In this document: in pieces, positions 45,101-54,147 of the stretch
Layout of the letters: every line of letters begins with the position of its first letter
How positions within the stretch are numbered: the first letter of the stretch is position 1
From: Rhodococcus koreensis
Lineage (GTDB): Bacteria > Actinomycetota > Actinomycetes > Mycobacteriales > Mycobacteriaceae
Direction of reading: 5' to 3'
NCBI RefSeq assembly: GCF_900105905.1
Contig: NZ_FNSV01000002.1
Location: 281,569 to 345,568, forward strand
Length of the DNA: 64,000 bases
Translations under genes and position numbers: made by a program
Notes under the pieces: model-generated
What the model was told of the DNA's origin: nothing
The model's database searches: none
The model's input: only the letters and a program-made list of their open reading frames with translations

Positions 45101-46562
45101 CCACCGCATCGACGACCATGGTGGCCCCGGACACGGTGCTGGCCGGCTATCTCGACCACGTCGCCACCCTCGGGCTGGGCGGAAGGGCCGTCCGCGGCCG
45201 CACCCGCATCGCGAGCACGTTTCTGGCCGCGCACCCGGATCTGCAGGAATGGATGGCCCGGCCTGCATCGGACCGGCTCACCGAACTCCGCAGTGCCGGG
45301 GCTTGGCCGCTGCTGTGTCACGTCATCGGGCGAGACGAGCTGCGACTGGACCTCGAGTTCGCCGCCGTCAAGAACCTCACCGGACTCGGCAGTGCGATCG
45401 AGGCGCGCGACCCGGACGGGTTCGCCGCGGCCCGGACCGCCGGACTGGCCTTGGGCTGGACACCGTCATGGGTGGAGACCGTCCTCGGCGAGTGCCTGGC
45501 GGTGCTGCTCGCCTGGCACGGCGGATCCGTCAGCGGCATCACCAACGACACCGTCGACGATTTCGATGCCGCATTGGCTGCAACACAAGCTATTCCACCG
45601 TCGTCGCGCCGGGCCTACCGCAATCGGATCGCGGGTCTGCGGCAGGTGCTGTTCGAGGCCCGCATCGTCGACACACCACCACGGCGCCGCGTCTGGGCCC
45701 GCAGCTATGGCCAACGGTTCGCCGACGTTCCGATGGCCGACGCGATCCGCGAGACGCTATTGCGCTATGTCACCGTCCGGGCCGCGGTGCTTCGCCCGAA
45801 GTCCGTCGAATCACTGATCAACGACCTGCTGCCATTCGCAGACTATCTCACCACACACCACCCCGAGGTCACCTCCCTCGACGGTCTCGACCGCAGTCAC
45901 ATCGAGGGCTTCCTCGTCTGGAACCGCACCCGCACCTGGCGCGGGCAACGCGCCGCCGCCGGCGCCGGACGCACCATCTCGATGGCGGTGATCCAATCGA
46001 CGGTGCTGAGCCTGCGCAACCTGCTCGACGACATCACCGCATGGGGCTGGGAGCAGGCACCGCCGCGCCGGCTGGTCTTCGCCGCCGACGTCCCCAAACT
46101 CGACCAACCCTTGCCCCGCGCACTGGCACCCGACGTCGACGGCGTGGTGATGAACGCTGTTGCCGGGTTGGAGGATCCGTTCGCTCGCATCGGGTTGACG
46201 GTGCTCCGCGGTGCGGGGTTGCGGGTCGGGGAACTGCTCGACCTCGAGCTCGGCAGCGTCGTCGACTACGGCCCGGCCGGGACCTGGCTGAAGGTGCCGC
46301 TGGGCAAACTCGCGACCGAGCGCATGGTGCCGCTGTCGGCGGCCACGGTCGCGGCGTTGGACGAGTGGAGCGGCGGGCGCGGCGTCTGCCGGCCGCTGCC
46401 GCATCCGCGGACCGGAGCTTTGACCGATTTCCTGTTCGTCGCGCACGGCCGCCGCCTCGGCCAGACCCGGCTGCGCAATGGGCTGCTCGCCGCCGTCGAG
46501 CAGTCCGGGCTGCGCGGCGCCGGCGGCGCACCGTTGGTGGTGACACCGCATCAGCTGCGGCA
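45097..46562 (+). pseudogene. Tyrosine recombinase B of element 1, 5' part
   Basis: ATG 45097 (MTTASTTMVAPDTVLAGYLD) opens a long recombinase with a large N-terminal domain. The catalytic Arg is in LRGAGLRVGELLDLEL and Lys in VPLGKLATERMVPL. The frame breaks inside the HxLRH box, at TPHQLRH, where element 2 begins. The remaining part with His, Tyr and a Cys-rich tail is at 52652-53131. The rejoined protein has about 647 residues, similar to TnpB of Tn554-like elements. In its present state it would lack its active site. Confidence 0.92.
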
Positions 46563-46667
46563 TATTGTCTCTGCTTAGTTCCCGTGTTGCATTAGACCCG
46601 AAGGTGAGGGCGACCTGGGGGTTTGGTTGTTGCGCCGAGCCGTGTGGTGTTTCTACTGTCAGCGCCC

Positions 46668-48137
46668 ATGATCTTGAGCTACTTCTCGTCGCTGGACTGG
46701 CGGTCCTGGGACCTTGAGCATCGTCCCGTGATCCCGGAGGGGATGGCGTTCCTCATCGATGACGATCTGTTGTTCGAGGACGGCCCGGCCGCGCCGCGGC
46801 AGGCGTCCGTGGTGAACCGGTGGCTGCGGGAGCTTCCGGCCAGCGGGGCTCCGGCGCCGAGTTCGTGGGAGAACTACGCGCGGGCGGTCAAGGAATGGGC
46901 GGAGTTCCTCGCCGAACACGGCGTGGGGTTGTTCGATACCCGGGAACGGTTGAAAGCTGGGCTGAGTCGCTATGCGGAGCACCGCGCAGCGGGGCCGGCG
47001 CGGTCGCGGTTCGCGGCGACCACATGGGGCCAGCACATGAGCATCCTGTCGCTGTTCTACCGGTGGGCGATGGAGGAAGGGTTCGCGTCTGCCGAACCGT
47101 TCACCTACCGGTCGGCGCGGGCGGTCTTCGCCGGGACCGGCCGGGAGGTGCGGGTGAATCTGGCGGTGCGCCGCACCCCGAAACCGCATGTGACCATCAA
47201 GTATCTGGAGCCGGACTTCACCGACCTGTTCCGGAAAGGGTTGCGGGGGCTGGCGCCGGACGGCAACCGCGACACCGGGTTCGCGGGCCGGGAGATGACC
47301 CGCAACGCCGCGATCGGTGATCTCGCGCTGGCGACCGGGTTGCGGTTGGGCGAGTTCACGCATTTGCTGCCGTGGGAGATCCCGGCACTGCCGCCGGCGC
47401 GGACGGCGATCCCGATCCCATTTCCGGTGCCGGCGGGAATCACCAAGGGCCGCAAGTTCCGCACCACCTGGATCTCCTACGACGCCCTGGCCGGGCTGCA
47501 CGACTACCTGCAGCTCGATCGCGCAGCCGTCACCGTCGAATCGAGCTGGCGGCCACCACGACGGTGGGGCGAGCCGATGCACGTGAGCGAACCGGACGCC
47601 CGCGGCGGCCGGATCAACGGCATCCGCCGGTCGTGGGAGTCATTGACCCCGCCGGAGCGGCGGCGGCTCGTGGCACCGGAGGGCGGGTCGTGCCTGCTGG
47701 CGGTCAAGGCCGACGGTGGACCGTTCACGGCGTGGGCGACGGTGTTCGAGCGCACCGCCGACCGGATCCGGGCCCGGTTCGAGCCGCGGTTCCCGCACGT
47801 TCACCCGCACCGGCTTCGTCACTGCTTCTCGATGCAGACTTTGGAATATCTGGTGACCGGCTACTACCGGCAGGCAGCGAAGCTGGTGCGCCACACCGAT
47901 GCCGACGCGGCGCTGATCTTTTACCTGACCAAGGCCGATCCGCTGCTGGTGCTGCGAGATTTGCTCGGGCATTCGACCGTGTTGACCACCGAGAAATACC
48001 TGAAGCGTCTTGATACCACACGGATTTACCGGCAGGCCTACGAAACCGAGGGCGCGGCAGCCGGACTCATCGATGCTACCGCAGCCCAGTGGGAAGCCGA
48101 CGCCGAATTCGACCATGACACCGACGGGGATCTGTGA
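46668..48137 (+). CDS. Tyrosine recombinase 1 of element 2
   Basis: A 489-residue recombinase. ATG 46668 starts MILSYFSSLDWRSWDLEHRP. The catalytic motifs are Arg in LALATGLRLGEFTHLL, Lys in TKGRKFRTTW, the box VHPHRLRHCFSMQTLEYLVT, His in DLLGHSTVLTTEKYLK and Tyr in EKY. All six expected positions are present, so it is probably active. It ends in an acidic tail. The next gene starts at the stop codon (TGATG), so all four genes are translationally coupled. Confidence 0.88.
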   Translation: MILSYFSSLDWRSWDLEHRPVIPEGMAFLIDDDLLFEDGPAAPRQASVVNRWLRELPASGAPAPSSWENYARAVKEWAEFLAEHGVGLFDTRERLKAGLSRYAEHRAAGPARSRFAATTWGQHMSILSLFYRWAMEEGFASAEPFTYRSARAVFAGTGREVRVNLAVRRTPKPHVTIKYLEPDFTDLFRKGLRGLAPDGNRDTGFAGREMTRNAAIGDLALATGLRLGEFTHLLPWEIPALPPARTAIPIPFPVPAGITKGRKFRTTWISYDALAGLHDYLQLDRAAVTVESSWRPPRRWGEPMHVSEPDARGGRINGIRRSWESLTPPERRRLVAPEGGSCLLAVKADGGPFTAWATVFERTADRIRARFEPRFPHVHPHRLRHCFSMQTLEYLVTGYYRQAAKLVRHTDADAALIFYLTKADPLLVLRDLLGHSTVLTTEKYLKRLDTTRIYRQAYETEGAAAGLIDATAAQWEADAEFDHDTDGDL

Positions 48138-49858
48138 TGCCGACGAGAGTGACCGACGAACCGCTTGGCTTGAGCTGTGTGTTCAGCGACGGCAGCCGGG
48201 CGGAGTTCGACCTGGCGGGGTTGCCGAACCCTCGGTTGGCGCGTGATCTGGCAGTCGGGCTCCTGGAGCTGATTCATCCGCACGGCAGCGCGAACTCGGC
48301 CGGAACGGTCGATGCCTACGCGGGTGCACTCCGAGCAATGGTTCGCGCGCTCGCCGAGCAGGGTTTCACCGGCGGCGCGAGTGGGCTGCGCCGCGGACAG
48401 CTTGCGCAGTTCTGGATGGCGGGACCCAGACGGTTGGAGGCATACACCCGCGCCATGGTGGAGGGATATGCCCGATCCGGCGGCGGCCTCGGCGACGGGG
48501 TGCTGGAGCTGGCGGCGGGCCGACACTTCAATATCCAGCCCAACCGTCGACCCCTGCCGCCCTATCCCGAAGTCGAATGGCAGGGTCTGATCACCGCATG
48601 CCGCACGGTCGTCGAGGAGTCGTATGCGACGCACCGCCGCGCACTGGCCGCGATCGGGCAGGGCCGTCATCCCACCCAGCACGGATGGACATGGGAGAAC
48701 TTCTGCTGGCTGCTGGCACGGCTCGGCCCGGTCAGCACTCCCGTGTTCGCCCACACGATCGGCGTGACGCACAGCGTGTTCCACAATCGCCGACCACCAG
48801 CGTTCTATGACGCCCTGAGGGCGGTGTTCCCGCACCTGGACGCCGTCATCGCCTACCGCCTGCTGTTCGGCGTCTACTCCGGCATCGTCCCCGACGGCAT
48901 CGCCGACCTGGGGATCGACGACATCGAATGGGCCGGGGACTCGACCATTCTGCTGTCCTACGTCAAACGCCGCACCGCGGCGGAGACCCTGAACCTGCCG
49001 CGTCCGGCGGTGCGTCTGCTCGAGCAGTGGCTGACGCACTCGTCGCTGCTGCGCAGCCTGGTCGCACCAAGCGACCGCGACCGGCTGTGGTTGGGCCTGA
49101 GTTACGTGGGCAAACCCGTCCTGATCCGCGAGATCAATCGGGTCAGCATCCAGCGATGGGTGAACCGCCACGGCGTGCTCGGGGCCGACGGTCGGCCGTT
49201 GAAGATCCATCGAGCACGCATCCGCACCACTCACCATGCGATGCGCGAGAGGAAGACCTGGACAGGCAACGCCCGCGCCACGATCGACCCCAATCACACG
49301 CCCGCTGTCGAAGGCGACCACTACCTGTCGGTGACGACCCCGGGCCAACGGCACGCGGTCGAGGCGGTCATCGAGGATGCCCAGCACGATCTGTTGCGCC
49401 GCGCGCAGCCGCCCACCGTGATCGCCGAGGAGGACGCCGCCGCGCTGGCCGACGGCTACCCGCAACTGATGGCGGCGATGAATCTCGACGACCACGCGAT
49501 CGCCGATTTGGTCGGCGGCGCGCGCGATGTGTTCACCGCAGCATGCGGTGATCAGCTGGCCGGCCTGCACGGTCCGGTCGGCAAGCCGTGTCCGGCCAGG
49601 CCGTGGGTCTGCCTGCTCTGCCCGCTGGCGGTGTTCGCGCCGCGGCACGCGGTGAACCTGCTGCGGCTCAAGGCGTTCTTCTCCCGCCAATGGCAGCAGC
49701 TGCCCGCCGCGCAGTTCATGGCGGTGTTCGGGCCTTACGCGACTCGGATCGATCAGATCCTGGGCCGGTTCGACCCCGCCGAACTCACGGCCGCGGCTTC
49801 CCGGGTCACCGACACCGACGACGAAATCCCCCTTCGCCCAGAGGAACGCACCGCATGA
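48137..49858 (+). CDS. Tyrosine recombinase 2 of element 2 (degenerate motifs)
   Basis: A 573-residue recombinase-like protein. ATG 48137 overlaps the previous stop. The C-terminal half has LLFGVYSGIVPDGIADLGID where an Arg is expected in active enzymes, VKRRTAAETLNLPR, an H-x-x-R stretch in TTHHAMRERKTWTG and HTPAVEGDHYLSVT with a possible Tyr. Near the C-terminus is a Cys-rich site (GKPCPARPWVCLLCPLAV). The motifs are loose compared with recombinase 1; a structural or accessory role in the trio is possible. Confidence 0.78.
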   Translation: MPTRVTDEPLGLSCVFSDGSRAEFDLAGLPNPRLARDLAVGLLELIHPHGSANSAGTVDAYAGALRAMVRALAEQGFTGGASGLRRGQLAQFWMAGPRRLEAYTRAMVEGYARSGGGLGDGVLELAAGRHFNIQPNRRPLPPYPEVEWQGLITACRTVVEESYATHRRALAAIGQGRHPTQHGWTWENFCWLLARLGPVSTPVFAHTIGVTHSVFHNRRPPAFYDALRAVFPHLDAVIAYRLLFGVYSGIVPDGIADLGIDDIEWAGDSTILLSYVKRRTAAETLNLPRPAVRLLEQWLTHSSLLRSLVAPSDRDRLWLGLSYVGKPVLIREINRVSIQRWVNRHGVLGADGRPLKIHRARIRTTHHAMRERKTWTGNARATIDPNHTPAVEGDHYLSVTTPGQRHAVEAVIEDAQHDLLRRAQPPTVIAEEDAAALADGYPQLMAAMNLDDHAIADLVGGARDVFTAACGDQLAGLHGPVGKPCPARPWVCLLCPLAVFAPRHAVNLLRLKAFFSRQWQQLPAAQFMAVFGPYATRIDQILGRFDPAELTAAASRVTDTDDEIPLRPEERTA

Positions 49859-52050
49859 CGACCTTCGCCACCAACAGCGCCCGCGAACACCGGACATCAG
49901 TCTTCACCGGCGCCGATGTCTGTCTGCAGGCGGGTCTGACACTGCCCGACGACGTTCGCCGCCCCCTGTTCGACGACGACTTATGGGACTTCACCGAGGT
50001 CGTCGGGTTGGCAGTCAACATCCCGTTGGCGAACCGCCGCTTCGACTTCGCCGTGATCGGCGACCCGCGATGGCGCATGGTCGCCAAGGAGCTGATCATC
50101 GCCGCCCTCGCCCCGCGGCATCCCGCCGTCGCCGAATTGCCCAGGGCATACCGCACACCGCTGCATCTGCGCAGCTGCATCGGACGGCTGGGCGAGCTGA
50201 CGCGACTGTTCCGCTGGCTCGACCGGCGACACGTCACCACGCTGGCCGAAATCGACACCCACACCTGCGAGGCCTACCTGGCATTCCGGCGCTACATCCT
50301 CGACGAGGACGGCAATGTTGTCGGTGAACAGAGCCCCGCGGTTCGACGCGCTGCGGCGCAGATCATCGTCGACCTGGTCAACCACCGAGACCTGTTCACC
50401 GCCGACCGCGTCCGCGCCGATCTTCGCCCCTGGGGCGGCGCATCGGCTTCCGCCGTCGCCGAAATGCGTTCCGGCCGTGACGGAAACACCACGCCCGCCG
50501 TTCCCGACGAGATCCTGCAGCCGATGCTCGCGGCGGCGCTGCACCTGATGCAGGTCCTCGGCCCGCACGCGGTCGCATTGAACCAGCAGGTCCGCGAACA
50601 CGACCGCGTCCATTCGGTCAGGATCGGACAGCGGCGTCAAACCACCACCTCTGCGGTCGACGACATCGTGACCGTGTTGGCCGACTACACCAGGACAGGG
50701 ACGCCGCTGCCCCGACACGAAGACCATGAGATCACCAAACGGCTGGCCGCCGGATGGTCAGCCGACGACCTACTGCTGCCCGTCGCCACCGGGATTCTCG
50801 CCAGGCAGGCCGGACGCCGCAATATCGACTCCCGTTGGTTGCCGCGACTGCGCGGACCGCTCACCAACGCAGTCGCCGCGGTCGGGGTCGAGAAGGTATT
50901 CGCTCGCGACGCCGAACAGGCGCCGACCGCCGACGGCGCGACACGGCCCTGGAGCCTGCCGCTGCACCGATCGCAGGCCGTCGCCGTGGTCGGGATCGTC
51001 CGAACAGCCGCGATCATCGTGCTCTCGGCATCATCAGGGATGCGCAGCAGCGAGTTGATGGAACTACGTGTTGGCTGCCGCCGCCCGATCGAGGAACCCA
51101 TACCCGGGCTCATGCGCTACCGCATCGCCAGCAAGATCGTCAAAGGCCAGCCGCTCGGCGGCACCGACGACGAATGGGTCGTCATCGAACCGGTCCACCG
51201 AGCTGTCGAACTCATCGAACAACTGCACGACGATCCACGCGATGATGCTCTTCTGTTGTCCCGGTTCAGCTTCCGGGTCCGTTACATCTGGTTCCGCAAC
51301 TGGGTCAACTCTTCGGCAGGAGAACGCCTGGGCCTGGCCCCAATTCCCGAGGGACCGGTCTCACTGCGGATGCTCAGAAGAACGATCGCGCTGGAATTGG
51401 CCTATCGCCCCGGCGGGGTTCTCGCAGCAAAACTGCAGCTCAAGCATATCGCAACCGCAACAACCGAAGGCTATGCGGCCCGGCCGGGTGGCGCTCAAGC
51501 CGAGTTACTGGCCGAGGTCAACAAGCATGAAGCCGACCGCAACCTTCAGCTGATACTGGCCGAGTTCCACAACTACCGCAACGGCATCCTGCCCTCCGGC
51601 CCCGGCGCACGAAACCTCACCGAGTTCTTCGCCACTGTCGACGCCGACGTGAACGCGGAATCGGCTGCGGCACCGAAGGTGCAGCGCAACGATCGCGACA
51701 TCCTCAACCTGCTGTCCAAACGAGCCAAGGTCCTGCACCTGGGCCCGGCGAACTACTGCTGGTTCGTCGACCCGTCCCGCGCCCTCTGCCTCAAGCTGGC
51801 CGGCACCCCGACCGCGACGCGGCCGATGATCGGCATGTGTGACTCGGCGCGTTGCCCGCAGGCCACCCACCACGATGTCCATCGCTCCGTCTGGGCCGAG
51901 CACGCCGAACGCACCAAGATCTTCCTCGGCCAACTCGGCAAGACTCGCGCCACCGAGCGCACCCGCCTGCAAGCCGACCACGACCGCGCAGTCCGGGTCA
52001 TCGCCGATATCGACACGGCCACAACCACCGCGAGCGGGGACCTGCCATGA
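49855..52050 (+). CDS. Tyrosine recombinase 3 of element 2
   Basis: A 731-residue recombinase whose ATG overlaps the previous stop (ATGA). Its catalytic region has Arg in SASSGMRSSELMELRV, Lys in SKIVKGQPLGG, LRMLRRTIALELAYRPG in place of the HxLRH box, and LQLKHIATATTEGYAARPGG with His and Tyr. The C-terminal 150 residues contain CLKLAGTPTATRPMIGMCDS and RCPQATHH, a possible metal-binding tail. Length is typical of the largest protein of RIT elements. Confidence 0.85.
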   Translation: MTTFATNSAREHRTSVFTGADVCLQAGLTLPDDVRRPLFDDDLWDFTEVVGLAVNIPLANRRFDFAVIGDPRWRMVAKELIIAALAPRHPAVAELPRAYRTPLHLRSCIGRLGELTRLFRWLDRRHVTTLAEIDTHTCEAYLAFRRYILDEDGNVVGEQSPAVRRAAAQIIVDLVNHRDLFTADRVRADLRPWGGASASAVAEMRSGRDGNTTPAVPDEILQPMLAAALHLMQVLGPHAVALNQQVREHDRVHSVRIGQRRQTTTSAVDDIVTVLADYTRTGTPLPRHEDHEITKRLAAGWSADDLLLPVATGILARQAGRRNIDSRWLPRLRGPLTNAVAAVGVEKVFARDAEQAPTADGATRPWSLPLHRSQAVAVVGIVRTAAIIVLSASSGMRSSELMELRVGCRRPIEEPIPGLMRYRIASKIVKGQPLGGTDDEWVVIEPVHRAVELIEQLHDDPRDDALLLSRFSFRVRYIWFRNWVNSSAGERLGLAPIPEGPVSLRMLRRTIALELAYRPGGVLAAKLQLKHIATATTEGYAARPGGAQAELLAEVNKHEADRNLQLILAEFHNYRNGILPSGPGARNLTEFFATVDADVNAESAAAPKVQRNDRDILNLLSKRAKVLHLGPANYCWFVDPSRALCLKLAGTPTATRPMIGMCDSARCPQATHHDVHRSVWAEHAERTKIFLGQLGKTRATERTRLQADHDRAVRVIADIDTATTTASGDLP

Positions 52051-52505
52051 GAATCAGTGCCGACCAACGCACCCAGAACGAGAACCGCATTCGCGCCGCC
52101 ATCGACCGACTGCTGCGCGGCGAGATCCCACCCGGCGGAGGCTGCGACATCAAGACCCTCGCCGCGGAGGCCGGCGTCGATCGCACCGCCTTCTACGGCA
52201 GCAGGCCCTACGCGCACCTACGCGCCGAGTTCGAACACCGGCTTGAGCAGCTACAGAGCAACGGCGACACCCCCGACCCGAAGACTGCGCAGATCGAACG
52301 ACTGAAAGCAGAGATAGACAAGCTCAAAGAGCGCCTGAACCAGGCCCATTCGACCATCGAGGAGCTCACCGACTTCCGCGGCCAGGCACTGGCGAGGCTG
52401 GCCGCACAGCACGAAGAAATCCTCCGCCTCCGCGCCGCCGCAGACCCGAACACCACCGTCACCCGCCTGCCGACGACACGCCAGAAAATCATCGGGCCAT
52501 GCTGA
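52047..52505 (+). CDS. TnpC/DUF6262-like coiled-coil protein of element 2
   Basis: A 152-residue protein. The N-terminus has a DNA-binding-like part (RIRAAIDRLLRGEIPPGGGC, then DIKTLAAEAGVDRTAFYGSR). A long coiled coil follows (IERLKAEIDKLKERLNQAHS; FRGQALARLAAQHEEILRLR). Small proteins of this plan accompany Tn554-like and related recombinase transposons and modulate frequency or orientation of insertion. ATG 52047 overlaps the recombinase 3 stop by 4 bases. Confidence 0.78.
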   Translation: MRISADQRTQNENRIRAAIDRLLRGEIPPGGGCDIKTLAAEAGVDRTAFYGSRPYAHLRAEFEHRLEQLQSNGDTPDPKTAQIERLKAEIDKLKERLNQAHSTIEELTDFRGQALARLAAQHEEILRLRAAADPNTTVTRLPTTRQKIIGPC

Positions 52506-52651
52506 CGCGAGATCGAGCGGTGACGTCAGTCACAAACACTAACGTCTTATCGCTACACAGGCGGCCACGAGCGTCGCGAACTCCGCGCCGGAGACCCTCC
52601 ATTTCAAACGCAACACGAACCCGACCGCACACGGCCTCTGCGGACACAAGG

Positions 52652-53131
52652 CACACCTGGGCGACCGAACTCGCCAATGCCGGAATGAGCCTGCAGGCGT
52701 TGATGGCGCTGCTCGGGCACGTCACTCCTCAGATGACTCTCCGCTACGCCACCCTCGCATCGCCGACGCTGCGCGACGCCTACGACCAGGCCATGGGCAA
52801 GATGCGGCGGCGGTTCACCCTCACCCCGGTCGGCAAACCGATCGTTCCCGACACCGTCAGCTGGCTCGGCAGCGAGATGCTCAAAACCCGCCTCGCCCAT
52901 GGCTACTGTTCTCGGCACGAGGCGGCCGGAGCCTGTCCCTATGCCAACATCTGCGAGACCTGCGACAACTTCGTCACCGGACCCGAATTCCGCGACACGC
53001 TCGAGGCGCAACGCACCGACGTCCAGGCACTCGAAGCCGATGCCTGCGACCGCGGCTGGCCCGACGAAGCTGCTCGCCACCACCGCGTTGCAGACGCCCT
53101 GACCGATCACCTTCACCGGCTCGACCGCTGA
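52652..53131 (+). pseudogene. Tyrosine recombinase B of element 1, 3' part
   Basis: The continuation of 45097-46562: HTWATELANAGMSLQALMAL, then LGHVTPQMTLRYATLA with the catalytic His and Tyr. A Cys/His tail follows (CSRHEAAGACPYANICETCD) that is typical of TnpB-like recombinases. The upstream extension of this frame to 52499 comes from the end of element 2 and is not part of the original gene. The stop at 53129-53131 is 45 bp before the right end of element 1. Confidence 0.92.
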
Positions 53132-53176
53132 CCCAAATCGCGAACCTGAGGTTGACCCACACGCGAAGGCCGGTTA

Positions 53177-53422
53177 ATCGAACGATTGAACAAGGAGATC
53201 AAACGCCGCGCCGATGTCGTCGAGATCTTCCCGAACCCGGCAGCGTTCCTCCGGTTGGCGACGGCGGTGGTGATCGAAGCGCACGACGAGTGGCAGGTCA
53301 CCCGCCGCTACGTCTCAGACGTCAGCATGGACGAGCTCAAAGTCATCATCGCCGCCAAACAACGCGCCTCGACTGACGACACGACGCCGCAATCGTTGAC
53401 ACCCGAACTCGAAACCGCATAA
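53177..53422 (+). pseudogene. IS256-family transposase, 3' part
   Basis: The C-terminal 81 codons of the transposase begun at 42911: [20 protein letters not shown], then [20 protein letters not shown] and [10 protein letters not shown]. The first block carries the catalytic Glu of mutator-type transposases. An ATG-initiated ORF at 53186 is only a remnant start. The stop is 12 bp before the right inverted repeat. Confidence 0.93.
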
Positions 53423-53494
53423 CCTACAAAATGACTCGTTGATCACGAACCAGATGGTTCACCGATCCGAAGTACACCACCCCATGGGACGCTG

Positions 53495-53794
53495 TCTTCC
53501 GAGTTCGGTGCGTACTTCACCCAAGACGCGATTGTTCGCACGGTTGCGGGCAGTATTGCGGACCTTGCGGGGGTTCCGATCGAAGACCTACCGGAGCTTG
53601 CCGAGCGGGTTGCGCGGCAGCGACTCTTCACGGCTCTGGAACTTCACCCGGAATCGGTGCTGTCCCTTCGCTACGAGTCGGCGCCGAACACATGGGCAGT
53701 CATCACTCCGACCGCCGGCACGGTGCCCTACGGCCTGGCGGAAGTGGGTCCGGCGACCGAGCACCACACACCGACCGAAGTGGAGGGGCCATGA
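53495..53794 (+). pseudogene. Orphan 3' gene fragment right of the IS256 element
   Basis: A coding-like frame without a usable start reads SSEFGAYFTQDAIVRTVAGS, IADLAGVPIEDLPELAERV, ALELHPESVLSLRYESAPNT and VPYGLAEVGPATEHH, with a stop at 53792-53794. Composition is that of a real protein of about 100 residues. It lacks its 5' end. The stop overlaps the DUF1876 ATG (ATGA), so it was the gene before DUF1876 in that operon. It is probably the remainder of a gene whose start resembled the 42691 fragment. Family not recognised. Confidence 0.55.
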
Positions 53795-54138
53795 CAATGC
53801 CGTGGCAAGATCACGAATCGCAGGGGTGCCGACCCGCGATGAGCCGACCGATCCCCGCAACCAGTTGGCCCGTGGAGATCGAGATACGAGAAACCGACGC
53901 GGAGCCCACCTGCTCACGGGCCACGGCGCGCCTGCACACTCGCGATGAGACCATCGAAGGACAGGGCGAGGCCGGTTGCCGTTCCCGACACGCCGACACA
54001 GTCCAGGTCAGTCGCCAGATGGCCGCCGCACGTGCCTTGACTGACCTGGCGCACCAACTGTTCGAGCTGGCAGCCACCGACGACGCGGCTGCGTGCGCCC
54101 ACGGGCACAGGGCTCGCGAAACCGGATGTGGGCTGTGA
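53791..54138 (+). CDS. DUF1876 domain protein (Rv1738-like)
   Basis: A 115-residue protein with a Pro-rich start and the DUF1876 core: WPVEIEIRETDAEPTCSRAT, ARLHTRDETIEGQGEAGC and AAARALTDLAHQLFELAATD. Rv1738, a strongly hypoxia-induced DosR protein with this fold, resembles ribosome hibernation factors, so a role in slowing translation is plausible. GGAGG lies 5 bases before ATG 53791, which overlaps the stop of the orphan fragment. It is 10 bp upstream of the acetyl-CoA synthetase gene. Confidence 0.82.
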   Translation: MTMPWQDHESQGCRPAMSRPIPATSWPVEIEIRETDAEPTCSRATARLHTRDETIEGQGEAGCRSRHADTVQVSRQMAAARALTDLAHQLFELAATDDAAACAHGHRARETGCGL

Positions 54139-54147
54139 GCAACCGTC

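Larger units (their letters stand above)
46563..52649. mobile_element. Element 2: recombinase-in-trio element with coiled-coil gene
   Basis: GGCA occurs at both borders (46559-46562 and 52650-52653); excising one copy and the 6,087 bp between restores HQLRHTWATEL in recombinase B. Subterminal inverted repeats CGTGTTGCATTAGA (46583-46596) and, reversed, CGTGTTGCGTTTGA (52617-52604) mark the ends, and the tips share TTGTNTCNGC. Four overlapping genes fill it. This matches the layout of RIT (recombinase in trio) elements, with a fourth small gene. Confidence 0.88.
43922..53176. mobile_element. Element 1: two-tyrosine-recombinase element in IS256
   Basis: The ends contain TTAACCGGC (43929-43937) and, inverted, GCCGGTTAA (53169-53177). 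The target was AACAACCCG/ATCGAACG in the IS256 transposase; at most one base (A) is shared by both sides, so there is no real duplication. Without element 2 it is about 3,164 bp and carries only recombinases A and B. No resistance or other cargo is present. Confidence 0.85.
42845..53463. mobile_element. IS256-family element, split by nested recombinase elements
   Basis: Imperfect inverted repeats lie at 42845-42873 (GGTGGGCCATC...GAACGAGT) and 53434-53463 (the reverse reading GGTGAACCATC...CAACGAGT). Without element 1 the IS is about 1,364 bp, normal for IS256. The 8 bases outside each end do not match, so no target duplication is visible. This suggests that recombination joined two flanks. 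Confidence 0.8.

Noticed and set aside
42845..53463. Composite transposon or resistance island
   Set aside because: All genes inside are transposase or recombinase genes and their coiled-coil partner; there is no cargo gene.
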